Of a DNA stretch of 9,192 nucleotides, positions 1 to 6,342 are shown one piece after another. Under the pieces are notes generated by a model that was given only the letters and a program-made list of their open reading frames with translations, was not told the DNA's origin and did no database searches. The first letter of the stretch is position 1; every line of letters starts with the position of its first letter. The stretch comes from Smithellaceae bacterium (GTDB lineage: Bacteria; Desulfobacterota; Syntrophia; Syntrophales; Smithellaceae). The translations under genes and the position numbers were made by a program. The stretch spans positions 6,569-15,760 of the forward strand of contig JAQVLL010000008.1 in NCBI GenBank assembly GCA_028704195.1, given 5' to 3'.

Positions 1-436
1 TGTAAAAACCGTCGGCGGCGATATCATGCGTGGCGGAGGAAAACGCCATGATCCAGAGTATTGCCAGCGTATAGCGGACGAAGTCGGCAGCGGGTAACGT
101 AAGCGCGACACAGGCAAACGATCCGCCGATGGCCAGCTGCATGGCCACAATCCAGAAGCGCTTGGTGCGGATAAGATCGACAAAAGGGCTCCACAGCGGT
201 TTGATCACCCAGGGCAGATACAGCCAGCTGGTATAAAGAGCAATGTCGGTGTTGGAAAGCCCCAGGTTTTTATACATGACCACACTGACCGTCATGACGA
301 TCATGTAGGGAATACCTTCGGCGATGTAGGTGGAAGGCACCCAGAACCAGGGATTACGCTTCGTGTTCGTTCGCTTGCCTTTACCGCCGCTGCATGCTTC
401 TGACTGCGAAGCGTTATTTTTGTTTGAATTGGACAT
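1..436 (-). CDS. AmpG-like MFS permease, N-terminal part (runs off the window)
   Basis: This is an inner-membrane transporter of the major facilitator superfamily, of the AmpG/PAT type; AmpG imports GlcNAc-anhydro-muropeptides for cell-wall recycling. I translated 145 codons by hand from the ATG at 436-434. After a polar, Lys-rich N-terminus (residues 1-28), hydrophobic helices begin near residue 31. The loop WSPFVDLIRTKRFW (residues 82-95) corresponds to the MFS motif A region between helices 2 and 3. SSATHDIAADGFY (residues 133-145) matches the ATQDIA-D motif typical of AmpG-like proteins. An AAAGGAA ribosome binding site lies just upstream of the start. The gene follows the SpoIID-family gene on the same strand after 59 bp with no terminator between them, so co-transcription is likely. 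MFS membership is firm. The muropeptide substrate is inferred from the motif and the neighbour; other PAT-family substrates are possible. About two thirds of the protein lies outside the window. Confidence 0.8.
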   Translation of the reverse strand, partial: MSNSNKNNASQSEACSGGKGKRTNTKRNPWFWVPSTYIAEGIPYMIVMTVSVVMYKNLGLSNTDIALYTSWLYLPWVIKPLWSPFVDLIRTKRFWIVAMQLAIGGSFACVALTLPAADFVRYTLAILWIMAFSSATHDIAADGFY

Positions 437-495
437 GAAATTCCTTTAGCTGGTTATGACGTATTTGCTCCGGTATTTTATTGCGGATGCCTTGC

Positions 496-1824
496 TCAAT
501 AGAGTTTTTTTAAAGCCGTACCCCTAAAGTAATGCGCCAGAATTTTTTCCGACAGATACCCTTGAGACGCCATCACCGCCGCACCGATCTGGCACAGACC
601 CACGCCGTGTCCCCATCCGCCGCCATGGAAGATAAAGCGTTTGATCCGGCCGTCCAGATCATGCTCAACGGCGACAATAAAAGCGCTGGAGAGCAAATGG
701 CTTTCCGAAAGCCAGCGGCGGATTTCCAGTTCTTTGCCCACGATCACGGTTTTTTTTGATCCGATGATTTTCAGTCTACAGATTCTGCCGGACGGGCCTC
801 TTTCCAACGGTATGATATGTTGCAGATCGCCAAAATCGATGCCGGATTTTTTGAAGAGAATGGCTTCCAGGTCCTCCCTTCCGTAGGCCAACTGCCAGCG
901 GTAGAAATGCGTCGTCTCCCGGTCAAAGGCCGGCAGGATCCTGCCCAGCAATTCTGTATCCGTCGTATTGCAATAGGCGGATGGCCGGGACGTCAGCCAA
1001 TCAGCCGCGTCTTTTTCCGATTGAACCGGCACACGGGCACAGTCGCTGTCGGTGATGCTCTGCAGATAAGCGGGAGAGAGGTTTTCCCAGGCAGTTGAGA
1101 AAATTTCCGTTTGACCGCCACAGCATTTATAATATCGCGCATCGCAAATTTCATCGTCATAAACAAGAAACAAACCCCGTGTGGCATCTATGGCGCGGGC
1201 GACGTTTTCGGAGATAATTCTGGTGATGCCCTGGTACCGCTGGCAGTGGTCATCTGCACAAACGTCAAATCCTTCATGATCGTTGACATCCTGCCAGACG
1301 ATGATTTCTTTTTTATCGTTCATCCGGGGTAGTGTTTGCCCGGGAGCTTTCTTTTTGGCCAGCATGGCGACCAGCCAGCTGCGCGCCGTCACGGCCTGTG
1401 TTTTGAGAAATTCCAAAGGCGCCTTGGCGGACATTTCCGACGAAATGACGGATGCGAGATAGTCTTCCAGGGGAACGACATTGATGAGGTGAAAATCATT
1501 TTGGCCCGCCATGGAAAGCAGCAGGGCACCGCGAAAGGATTGTTTCTGGGTCCTCTGCCAGTGAAAGTCAATGCCGATTTTTACATTCCCAACGGTAAAA
1601 AATGCGTCTGATGACGAGCCGGGGTTCAGGAAGACTTCTTTTTGACGGATGATTTCCCGGCCGGTGGAATCGGCAAGAATGATTTGCCCGTTTCCGGCGC
1701 GGGCTGATAATTCACCGGTTACAGTGCGGCCGTCAGGAAGTAAATAAGAACCATCCAGATTCATTCGGGCTTCCGGACATTTTTGCAGGAGGGCAACTTT
1801 AATTTTCGGTTCGCTATCGATCAT
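496..1824 (-). CDS. SpoIID/LytB-domain peptidoglycan lytic transglycosylase
   Basis: This is a 442-residue protein of the SpoIID/LytB family. Bacillus SpoIID cleaves glycan strands to leave 1,6-anhydro-MurNAc ends. The core family block is LEDYLASVISSEMSAKAP (residues 119-136), where E130 aligns with the catalytic glutamate, followed by LKTQAVTARSW (140-150). H183, C189, H193 and C194 resemble the zinc-binding His/Cys cluster known from clostridial SpoIID. YYKCCGGQTE (231-240) and the C-terminal GGGWGHGVGLCQIGA (401-415) are further family signatures. The domain runs nearly end to end and looks intact. The start at 1824 is the only ATG before the domain begins; the next, M21, would cut into it. 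The frame is open upstream to a stop at 1887-1885 but offers no ATG, GTG or TTG. The ribosome binding site is weak. No signal peptide or membrane helix is visible at the N-terminus, which is odd for an enzyme acting on the wall. Sporulation is not implied; this family occurs in many non-sporulating Gram-negatives. Confidence 0.9.
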   Translation of the reverse strand: MIDSEPKIKVALLQKCPEARMNLDGSYLLPDGRTVTGELSARAGNGQIILADSTGREIIRQKEVFLNPGSSSDAFFTVGNVKIGIDFHWQRTQKQSFRGALLLSMAGQNDFHLINVVPLEDYLASVISSEMSAKAPLEFLKTQAVTARSWLVAMLAKKKAPGQTLPRMNDKKEIIVWQDVNDHEGFDVCADDHCQRYQGITRIISENVARAIDATRGLFLVYDDEICDARYYKCCGGQTEIFSTAWENLSPAYLQSITDSDCARVPVQSEKDAADWLTSRPSAYCNTTDTELLGRILPAFDRETTHFYRWQLAYGREDLEAILFKKSGIDFGDLQHIIPLERGPSGRICRLKIIGSKKTVIVGKELEIRRWLSESHLLSSAFIVAVEHDLDGRIKRFIFHGGGWGHGVGLCQIGAAVMASQGYLSEKILAHYFRGTALKKLY

Positions 1825-2072
1825 TGATTTGTCCGAACGGTTATTTGATATCGCTTGTTTTTTTAAAGATAATATGATGATAAGTCAAGTAAGTTGTCAC
1901 TACGAATTTTCATCCGGTTGATTGAATCCGATTTTCAGCAGACCTGACACGGCGGCAGACTTCCAAGACAGCTTTTTGTTGAGTTCAAAACAGCAGGCTG
2001 ATTGCACTCATGGCTTGAATTTATTGGATTATTGTATGTAAAACGAAACACAAATCAATCGGCGGATGGTTT
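1825..2072. other. Divergent intergenic region
   Basis: These 248 bases separate the leftward SpoIID-family gene from the rightward MinD-like ATPase gene and must hold both promoters unless transcription enters from elsewhere. I saw one weak candidate for the leftward promoter and no convincing rightward promoter, no riboswitch-like structure and no small ORF with a good ribosome binding site. Confidence 0.6.
1860..1888 (-). promoter_or_regulatory. Possible sigma70-type promoter for the SpoIID-permease operon
   Basis: Read on the minus strand, TTGACT (1888-1883) is followed after 17 bases by TAAAAA (1865-1860). These match the -35 and -10 consensus at 5 of 6 and 4 of 6 positions. The site lies about 36 bases upstream of the SpoIID-family start codon. 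The region is AT-rich, so a chance match is quite possible. Confidence 0.3.
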
Positions 2073-2993
2073 ATGGCGCATGTGTGGCCTATTGGCGGTG
2101 GAAAGGGCGGTTCCGGCAAGAGTTTTATTACCAGTTCACTGGGGCGGTTGTCGGCGGAACTGGGCAAGAAAACGTTGATCATCGATCTTGACCTGGGGGC
2201 GGCAAATTTGCATACCCTGGCCGGTGTGCCTGATCCGGAAAAAGGGTTTTCCGACTTTATTCGCAAGAAAATACCCCTTTTGGAAGACACGGTCGTGACG
2301 ACGCCCTGTGCGAACCTCTTTCTGATCAGTGGCGCTCATGATAATTTCGATATCGCCAATTTGCCATATGAACAAAAACTCAAGACCCTGCGCGCCATTG
2401 CGAAACTGGATTTCGATCGGATTCTACTGGATTTGGGCGCCGGGACGTCGTTCAATACGCTTGATTTCTTCCTTATCTCACAAAACGGCATTTTTATCAC
2501 CACGCCGGAACCGACATCCGTCGAGAATGTTTACCGGCTGATCCGCTCCATTTATTTCCGGCGGATCCGCTACTGTTTCAATGTAACCGATTTCAATGAG
2601 CTGGAAGTGGAGGCGGAGCGGCAATTTGGCGATGGTTCCTTTAACAAGCCGGACAATTTGATGAAGGTGATCGCCCGGACAAATCCAAAAAAATATGCTC
2701 AGTTGAATAACGAGTTCAGTGCCTTTCGTTTCAAGCTCATTATCAATCAGGTCCGCAAACATGACAACGCCGCTCTCGGACTGCAGATGAGCCGGATGAT
2801 CGAGAAACATCTGGGACTGAATTTGGAGTTCCTGGGGAACGTGGCCTATGATGAACATGTTCATGACGCGATTTGTCAGCAGGTCTCCTTTTTGGAACGC
2901 TATCCATACACGAAAACAGCCTCGGATTTGCACGAGCTGGGAAAGCAGATTGTTGAGTCGGCGGGCGAACAATTGACGCTGCGCTACCTGTGA
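2073..2993 (+). CDS. MinD/ParA/FlhG-like P-loop ATPase
   Basis: This is a 306-residue cytoplasmic ATPase of the SIMIBI class (MinD/ParA/FleN-FlhG group). These proteins dimerise with ATP sandwiched between subunits and position or regulate cell structures. The deviant Walker A motif is GGGKGGSGKS (residues 8-17), with signature lysine K11 and P-loop lysine K16. The switch I region is IIDLDLGAANLH (36-47), with D38 and D40. The Walker B/switch II region is RILLDLGAGTSF (116-127), with D120. TTPEPTSVENVY (143-154) matches the family's TPEPTS.-D-Y block. Residues about 162-218 form an Arg- and Asn-rich stretch longer than in MinD. SFLERYPYTKTASDLHELG (272-290) is the usual C-terminal helix region. 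The ATG at 2073 sits one codon before the beta strand preceding the P-loop, so the start is sound although the GGCGGATGG upstream is only a fair ribosome binding site. The next gene, 49 bp downstream, encodes a J-like/HTH protein and is probably its partner. The specific cellular target is unknown. Confidence 0.85.
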   Translation: MAHVWPIGGGKGGSGKSFITSSLGRLSAELGKKTLIIDLDLGAANLHTLAGVPDPEKGFSDFIRKKIPLLEDTVVTTPCANLFLISGAHDNFDIANLPYEQKLKTLRAIAKLDFDRILLDLGAGTSFNTLDFFLISQNGIFITTPEPTSVENVYRLIRSIYFRRIRYCFNVTDFNELEVEAERQFGDGSFNKPDNLMKVIARTNPKKYAQLNNEFSAFRFKLIINQVRKHDNAALGLQMSRMIEKHLGLNLEFLGNVAYDEHVHDAICQQVSFLERYPYTKTASDLHELGKQIVESAGEQLTLRYL

Positions 2994-3042
2994 TGGGGGA
3001 AAATAAAATTTTTGATGCAAGGAATGCCGCTGGGGTGTAAAC

Positions 3043-3696
3043 ATGCGGAAAGATTTTGACCAGTTAAACTACTATGAAATGCTGGATATTACGCCAAACG
3101 CGGTCCCGTATGAAATACGGCACGCCTATAACGCGGCGTTACAATTGTATCATCCCGGATCCCTGGTAAGCTATTCTTTCTTTTCGGAGAGAGAGAGAAG
3201 AGAGATTCTGGCTCTTATCGAAAAAGCATACCAGACACTGATCAACGATCAGTTAAGACAGGAATATGATGATGAACTGATTCGCAGGGGAGAAATTGAA
3301 GCGAGGGACGAATCCGCACCGGAAGTGAAAAAGCCGGTAAGTGTTTTTCATATCAGCCGCAGTCCATACGTCAGGACAGTTTTTGTCGACGGTGATGCGT
3401 TGAAAAATAGGATCAGCCAAAGCCAGGTCATTAAGGATATCCTGGCGCGGAATGAATTATCCGGTGAGGACTTGAAACAGATCCGCACCGAACTGGGGCT
3501 GACCGTCGAACAAATAGCCGAAGAAACGAAAATACGGGTGAATCATATCCGCAGTATTGAAGGAGGTCAGGCACAGCAGCTGCCGCCAACCGTTTTTCTC
3601 AAGGGATTTGTAAAGTCATATCTGAAATGCCTGGGTCTGGAATCGGTGGAAGAACTGAGTGTTCGTTACATGAACACCGTTTCCGGCCTGAAATGA
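3043..3696 (+). CDS. Degenerate J-domain plus RodZ-type helix-turn-helix protein
   Basis: This 217-residue soluble protein has two recognisable domains. Residues 9-79 follow the DnaJ J-domain pattern: NYYEMLDI, then EIRHAYNAALQLYHPG as helix II, then IEKAYQTLINDQLRQEYDDE as helix III. The essential HPD tripeptide is HPG here (residues 37-39), so stimulation of DnaK is unlikely. Residues 137-199 form a RodZ/HTH_25-like helix-turn-helix: LKQIRTELGLTVEQIAEETK, then IRSIEGG, then LPPTVFLKGFVKSYLKCLGL. In RodZ this domain binds MreB; in other proteins it may bind DNA. Unlike RodZ there is no membrane segment after it. The linker (residues 80-136) is charged. The GGGGTG stretch about 6 bases before the ATG at 3043 is an adequate ribosome binding site. 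It follows the MinD-like ATPase gene by 49 bp and probably shares its transcript. A role as adaptor or regulator for that ATPase is an inference. Confidence 0.8.
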   Translation: MRKDFDQLNYYEMLDITPNAVPYEIRHAYNAALQLYHPGSLVSYSFFSERERREILALIEKAYQTLINDQLRQEYDDELIRRGEIEARDESAPEVKKPVSVFHISRSPYVRTVFVDGDALKNRISQSQVIKDILARNELSGEDLKQIRTELGLTVEQIAEETKIRVNHIRSIEGGQAQQLPPTVFLKGFVKSYLKCLGLESVEELSVRYMNTVSGLK

Positions 3697-3790
3697 CAGT
3701 TGATGTTTAAACAGCATGCTGCCATGAATGGCAAAAAGAAAGTGGCGGGAGGATATGGTTCGGGGTGTCAGGTGATCACATTCATCGAAA

Positions 3791-3797
3791 AGGAGAG
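3791..3797 (+). promoter_or_regulatory. Ribosome binding site fixing the start of the hydrolase gene
   Basis: AGGAGAG ends four bases before the ATG at 3802, giving near-ideal spacing. The frame is open upstream to a TTG at 3700, but that stretch lacks a comparable site and encodes no family sequence, so 3802 is preferred as the start. Confidence 0.75.
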
Positions 3798-3801
3798 GGC
3801 A

Positions 3802-4467
3802 ATGGAAACAGATATCATCAAAACATCGGAAGGTGAACTGGTCATCAGTTTTCTGGGGCATGCCTCGTTGATGCTGTCCTGGAACGATAAAATCATTCAT
3901 GTGGATCCTGTTTCGTGTGAAGCGGATTACAGGATGCTGCCCGGGGCGGATATGATTCTGATTACCCACGATCATGATGACCATCTGGACGTAAATGCCG
4001 TGCACTGCATTAAAACTGCCGCTGCGAAAGTTGTCGGCACTCCCGGGGTGGGAAAATACCTTCATGGAATTGTTGTCATGAAAAACGGAGAGACCCGGAC
4101 GGTGGACGGGCTGAAAATTGAGGCCGTCCCCGCTTACAACATCAAGCACATGAGAGCTCCGGGAATGCCTTTTCATCCCAGGGGCATTGGAAACGGCTAT
4201 GTAGTCACATTCGGCGACAAGCGGGTTTATCTTGCGGGGGACACGGAAAATATTCCGGAAATGAAGGAGCTCAAAAACATTGACATCGCGTTTTTACCGA
4301 TGAATCTTCCCTATACCATGACGCCCGAAATGGTTGCCGACGCGGCGAGGGCTTTCCGGCCGAAAATCCTGTATCCCTACCACCAGGGAGAGACGGATAC
4401 GGCGAAACTTGCAGACCTGCTTAAAGACGAGAAGGGCATCGAAGTGCGCATCCGTAAAATGAAATAG
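3802..4467 (+). CDS. UlaG-like metallo-beta-lactamase-fold hydrolase
   Basis: This is a 221-residue metal-dependent hydrolase of the UlaG/UPF0173 branch of the metallo-beta-lactamase superfamily; known members include L-ascorbate-6-phosphate lactonase. The protein opens with the family strand ISFLGHASLML (residues 15-25). The metal-binding motif THDHDDH (55-61) supplies H56, H58, D60 and H61. HPRGIGNGYVV (125-135) follows, then YLAGDT (143-148) with the bridging aspartate D147, and finally H194 in YPYHQG. The metal-site residues therefore appear complete. No signal peptide is present, so it acts in the cytoplasm. The start at 3802 has a strong AGGAGAG site; a longer reading from 3700 would add 34 residues with no family similarity. 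It lies 105 bp after the J-like/HTH gene and just before a terminator, so it may be the last gene of that transcript. Its substrate cannot be told from sequence. Confidence 0.85.
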   Translation: METDIIKTSEGELVISFLGHASLMLSWNDKIIHVDPVSCEADYRMLPGADMILITHDHDDHLDVNAVHCIKTAAAKVVGTPGVGKYLHGIVVMKNGETRTVDGLKIEAVPAYNIKHMRAPGMPFHPRGIGNGYVVTFGDKRVYLAGDTENIPEMKELKNIDIAFLPMNLPYTMTPEMVADAARAFRPKILYPYHQGETDTAKLADLLKDEKGIEVRIRKMK

Positions 4468-4480
4468 AAGTCTGACAGCG

Positions 4481-4513
4481 AAAGCCGGCAGTCCCTTTGC
4501 TGCCGGCTTTATT
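4481..4513 (+). terminator. Intrinsic terminator after the hydrolase gene
   Basis: A perfect 11-bp stem (4481-4491 with 4500-4510, core GCCGGCAG/CTGCCGGC) with an 8-base loop is followed by TTTATT. It begins 13 bases after the stop codon of the hydrolase gene and separates it from the secretion operon. The A-rich 5' arm could make it work in both directions. Confidence 0.85.
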
Positions 4514-4612
4514 CCATGGAGAATCCCCCTGTCCGTATGGCAGAACCATTTGAATCGTCGCTAAAATTGTGTTAAGAATCATTTCATTAGTTAAATCATG
4601 AATTTTCAGTGT

Positions 4613-4616
4613 GGAG
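4613..4616 (+). promoter_or_regulatory. Ribosome binding site for gspF
   Basis: GGAG lies nine bases before the ATG at 4626. It supports that start over the in-frame GTG at 4611, which overlaps this site. I found no convincing promoter between the terminator and this point; TTGAAT (4550-4555) with TAAGAA 17 bases on is a weak match only. Confidence 0.55.
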
Positions 4617-4625
4617 CATGGTCAC

Positions 4626-5852
4626 ATGAGTGTCTTTGAATATGTGGCATTGGACAGCAAGGGACGCGAACGGAAGGGCTTTATAGACGCTCCCGGTGTT
4701 GTGGCTGCACGCCAGGCGCTTCGGGAGGGAGGAAATTATCCCGTAGAGATTCGCCAGGCGAAAGAGAAAAAAAGTTCCGCTCTCTCCAGTGCGCTGGAAA
4801 TTGGTTTTCTGCAAAAGATTTCAGCCAAAGAGATTTCGATTTTTACCCGTCAACTCTCCACACTTCTGGGCGCCGGGATTCCGTTGGTGCCTTCCTTTAC
4901 GGTTTTGCTGGCACAAACCAGGAACCCGCTGCTGCAGAAAATCCTGGCCCAGATCCGTGCCGATCTCAATGAAGGCAAAAGCCTGACGGCCAGTATGGAA
5001 AATTTCCCGCGTGTCTTTCCGCCTTTTTATATCAATATGGTCAAGGCCGGTGAAGCCTCCGGCACGATCAATCTGGTTTTAGAGCGCCTGGCTGACTTCA
5101 GTGAAGGCCAGCAGGAACTGGTCAGCAAAATCCGCTCTGCGCTGGCCTACCCGCTGATCATGCTCCTGGTCGGTTCAATGGTCATTCTTCTTCTCATGAC
5201 GTTTGTCGTGCCGAAGATTACGGGAATATTTGCCGATATGGAACAGACACTCCCGATGATTACCATCATCCTGATTGCCGTTAGCAATTTCCTGAAAACT
5301 TTCTGGTGGCTGATTTTACTGATCATCTTTTCCGGGATTGCCGCTTTTAAATATTTCACGACCGGGACACAGGCCGGGCGAGGTCTGTGGGATTCATTTC
5401 GCCTGAAAGCACCTGTCTGGGGATCGGTGAATATGAAAATCGCCATTGCGCGTTTTTCACGGACACTGGCGACGCTCCTGCAAAGCGGTGTGCCGCTCCT
5501 GTCGGCCATGGAAATCGTCCGCCATGTCGTCAATAATGTCTATATCGGCGAGGCGATTACCCGGGCGGCCAGGGAAGTGGAAGAAGGGCAGAGCCTGGCC
5601 ACTCCGCTGGCGGCAAGCGGTCTTTTCCCGCCAATGGTAACGGAAATGATCGCCATCGGAGAACAGACCGGCTCTCTGGAAAAAATGCTCAACCGTATTG
5701 CCGTCTCGTATGAAACGGAAGCACAGTCGGATGTCATGGTTATGACATCCCTTCTGGAGCCGATTATGATCCTGCTGATGGGTTTGATTGTCGGCTTCAT
5801 TGTTTTTTCAATTTTGCTGCCGATATTTGAAATGAACCAGCTCGTCAGGTGA
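4626..5852 (+). CDS. gspF: Type II secretion inner-membrane platform protein GspF
   Basis: GspF is the polytopic inner-membrane protein of the type II secretion system. It connects the cytoplasmic ATPase GspE and the GspL/M linkers to pseudopilus assembly. The 408-residue length is typical. The N-terminus FEYVALDSKGRERKG (residues 4-18) is the standard opening. Two repeated T2SSF domains follow: the first has ISIFTRQLSTLLGAGIPL (70-87) and VKAGEASGTIN (139-149); the second has RFSRTLATLLQSGVPLL (276-292) and IAIGEQTGSLE (342-352). Membrane segments are visible at about 174-196, 211-243 and 376-401, the usual three. The start at 4626 is chosen from the GGAG upstream and the family N-terminus; GTG at 4611 would add five residues. 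It is the first gene of the run after a terminator, with gspG 37 bp downstream. PilC of type IV pili is a homologue, but the following GspG-L genes settle the assignment. Confidence 0.95.
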   Translation: MSVFEYVALDSKGRERKGFIDAPGVVAARQALREGGNYPVEIRQAKEKKSSALSSALEIGFLQKISAKEISIFTRQLSTLLGAGIPLVPSFTVLLAQTRNPLLQKILAQIRADLNEGKSLTASMENFPRVFPPFYINMVKAGEASGTINLVLERLADFSEGQQELVSKIRSALAYPLIMLLVGSMVILLLMTFVVPKITGIFADMEQTLPMITIILIAVSNFLKTFWWLILLIIFSGIAAFKYFTTGTQAGRGLWDSFRLKAPVWGSVNMKIAIARFSRTLATLLQSGVPLLSAMEIVRHVVNNVYIGEAITRAAREVEEGQSLATPLAASGLFPPMVTEMIAIGEQTGSLEKMLNRIAVSYETEAQSDVMVMTSLLEPIMILLMGLIVGFIVFSILLPIFEMNQLVR

Positions 5853-5876
5853 TTATTTCGTAAATTTGGTTGTTAT

Positions 5877-5883
5877 AAAGGGG
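5877..5883 (+). promoter_or_regulatory. Ribosome binding site for gspG
   Basis: AAAGGGG ends six bases before the ATG at 5890. It supports this start over the in-frame GTG/TTG-type start at 5866, which would lengthen the prepilin leader from 13 to 21 residues. Confidence 0.6.
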
Positions 5884-5889
5884 TTGATA

Positions 5890-6342
5890 ATGAAAAAGCA
5901 CAGAGAAAATAATGACAGGGAAGCCGGTTTTACACTCATTGAGCTGATGGTGGTCATTGTCATTTTAGGACTGCTGGCCGGTATTATTCTTCCGCGTTTT
6001 ATGGGTGAATCGGACAAGGCCAAGCAGCAGACGGCAAGGATACAGATAGCAGGTATTGAAACGGCACTGAAAATGTACAAACTGGATAATGGCAGTTATC
6101 CAACGACCGAACAGGGCCTTAAAGCCCTGGTTGAACCTCCCACCTCGGGCAATCTGCCGAAAAACTGGCGCAAGGGAGGCTACCTGGAAAAAAGGAAGGT
6201 TCCCAAAGATCCCTGGAAAAATGAATTTGTTTATGTATGTCCCGGAAGCCACGGAGACTTTGATATTATCAGCTACGGTGGTGACGGTGAACCGGGTGGA
6301 GAAGACTTTGATAAGGACATCAATAACTGGGAAATTGAATAA
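5890..6342 (+). CDS. gspG: Major pseudopilin GspG
   Basis: GspG is the main subunit of the periplasmic pseudopilus that drives substrates through the type II outer-membrane channel. The 150-residue precursor has a basic 13-residue leader ending in Gly, with the prepilin peptidase site at G13/F14 followed by FTLIELMVVIVILGLLAGII. Glu at mature position 5 (E18) is present, as needed for assembly. The body is classic GspG: ALKMYKLDNGSYPTTEQGL (residues 64-82), PPTSGNLPKNW, KVPKDPW, and the C-terminal calcium-loop region ISYGGDGEPGGEDFDKDINN ending in W. The Asp-rich loop keeps the acidic residues that bind calcium in characterised GspG proteins. The end overlaps the probable start of gspH by 8 bases, which suggests translational coupling. 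Confidence 0.96.
   Translation: MKKHRENNDREAGFTLIELMVVIVILGLLAGIILPRFMGESDKAKQQTARIQIAGIETALKMYKLDNGSYPTTEQGLKALVEPPTSGNLPKNWRKGGYLEKRKVPKDPWKNEFVYVCPGSHGDFDIISYGGDGEPGGEDFDKDINNWEIE

Noticed and set aside
2478..3044. Minus-strand open frame (188 codons) opposite the MinD-like gene
   Set aside because: The plus-strand ATPase has clear motifs across this span; the antisense reading has none.
3714..3734. Short palindromes AGCATGCT and TGCCATGAATGGCA
   Set aside because: They are too short, with no repeat elsewhere and no known operator resemblance.
3700..3801. 34-residue N-terminal extension of the hydrolase
   Set aside because: It begins with TTG, lacks a good ribosome site, has no family similarity, and the ATG at 3802 has AGGAGAG at ideal spacing.
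4538..4553. Possible sigma54 promoter before gspF (TGGCAG-N5-TTTGA)
   Set aside because: The -24 half is close to consensus but the -12 GC pair is not matched, so it is not convincing.
6089..6334. N-terminal extension of the gspH frame
   Set aside because: It lies wholly inside gspG in another frame and would bury the prepilin cleavage site far from the N-terminus.
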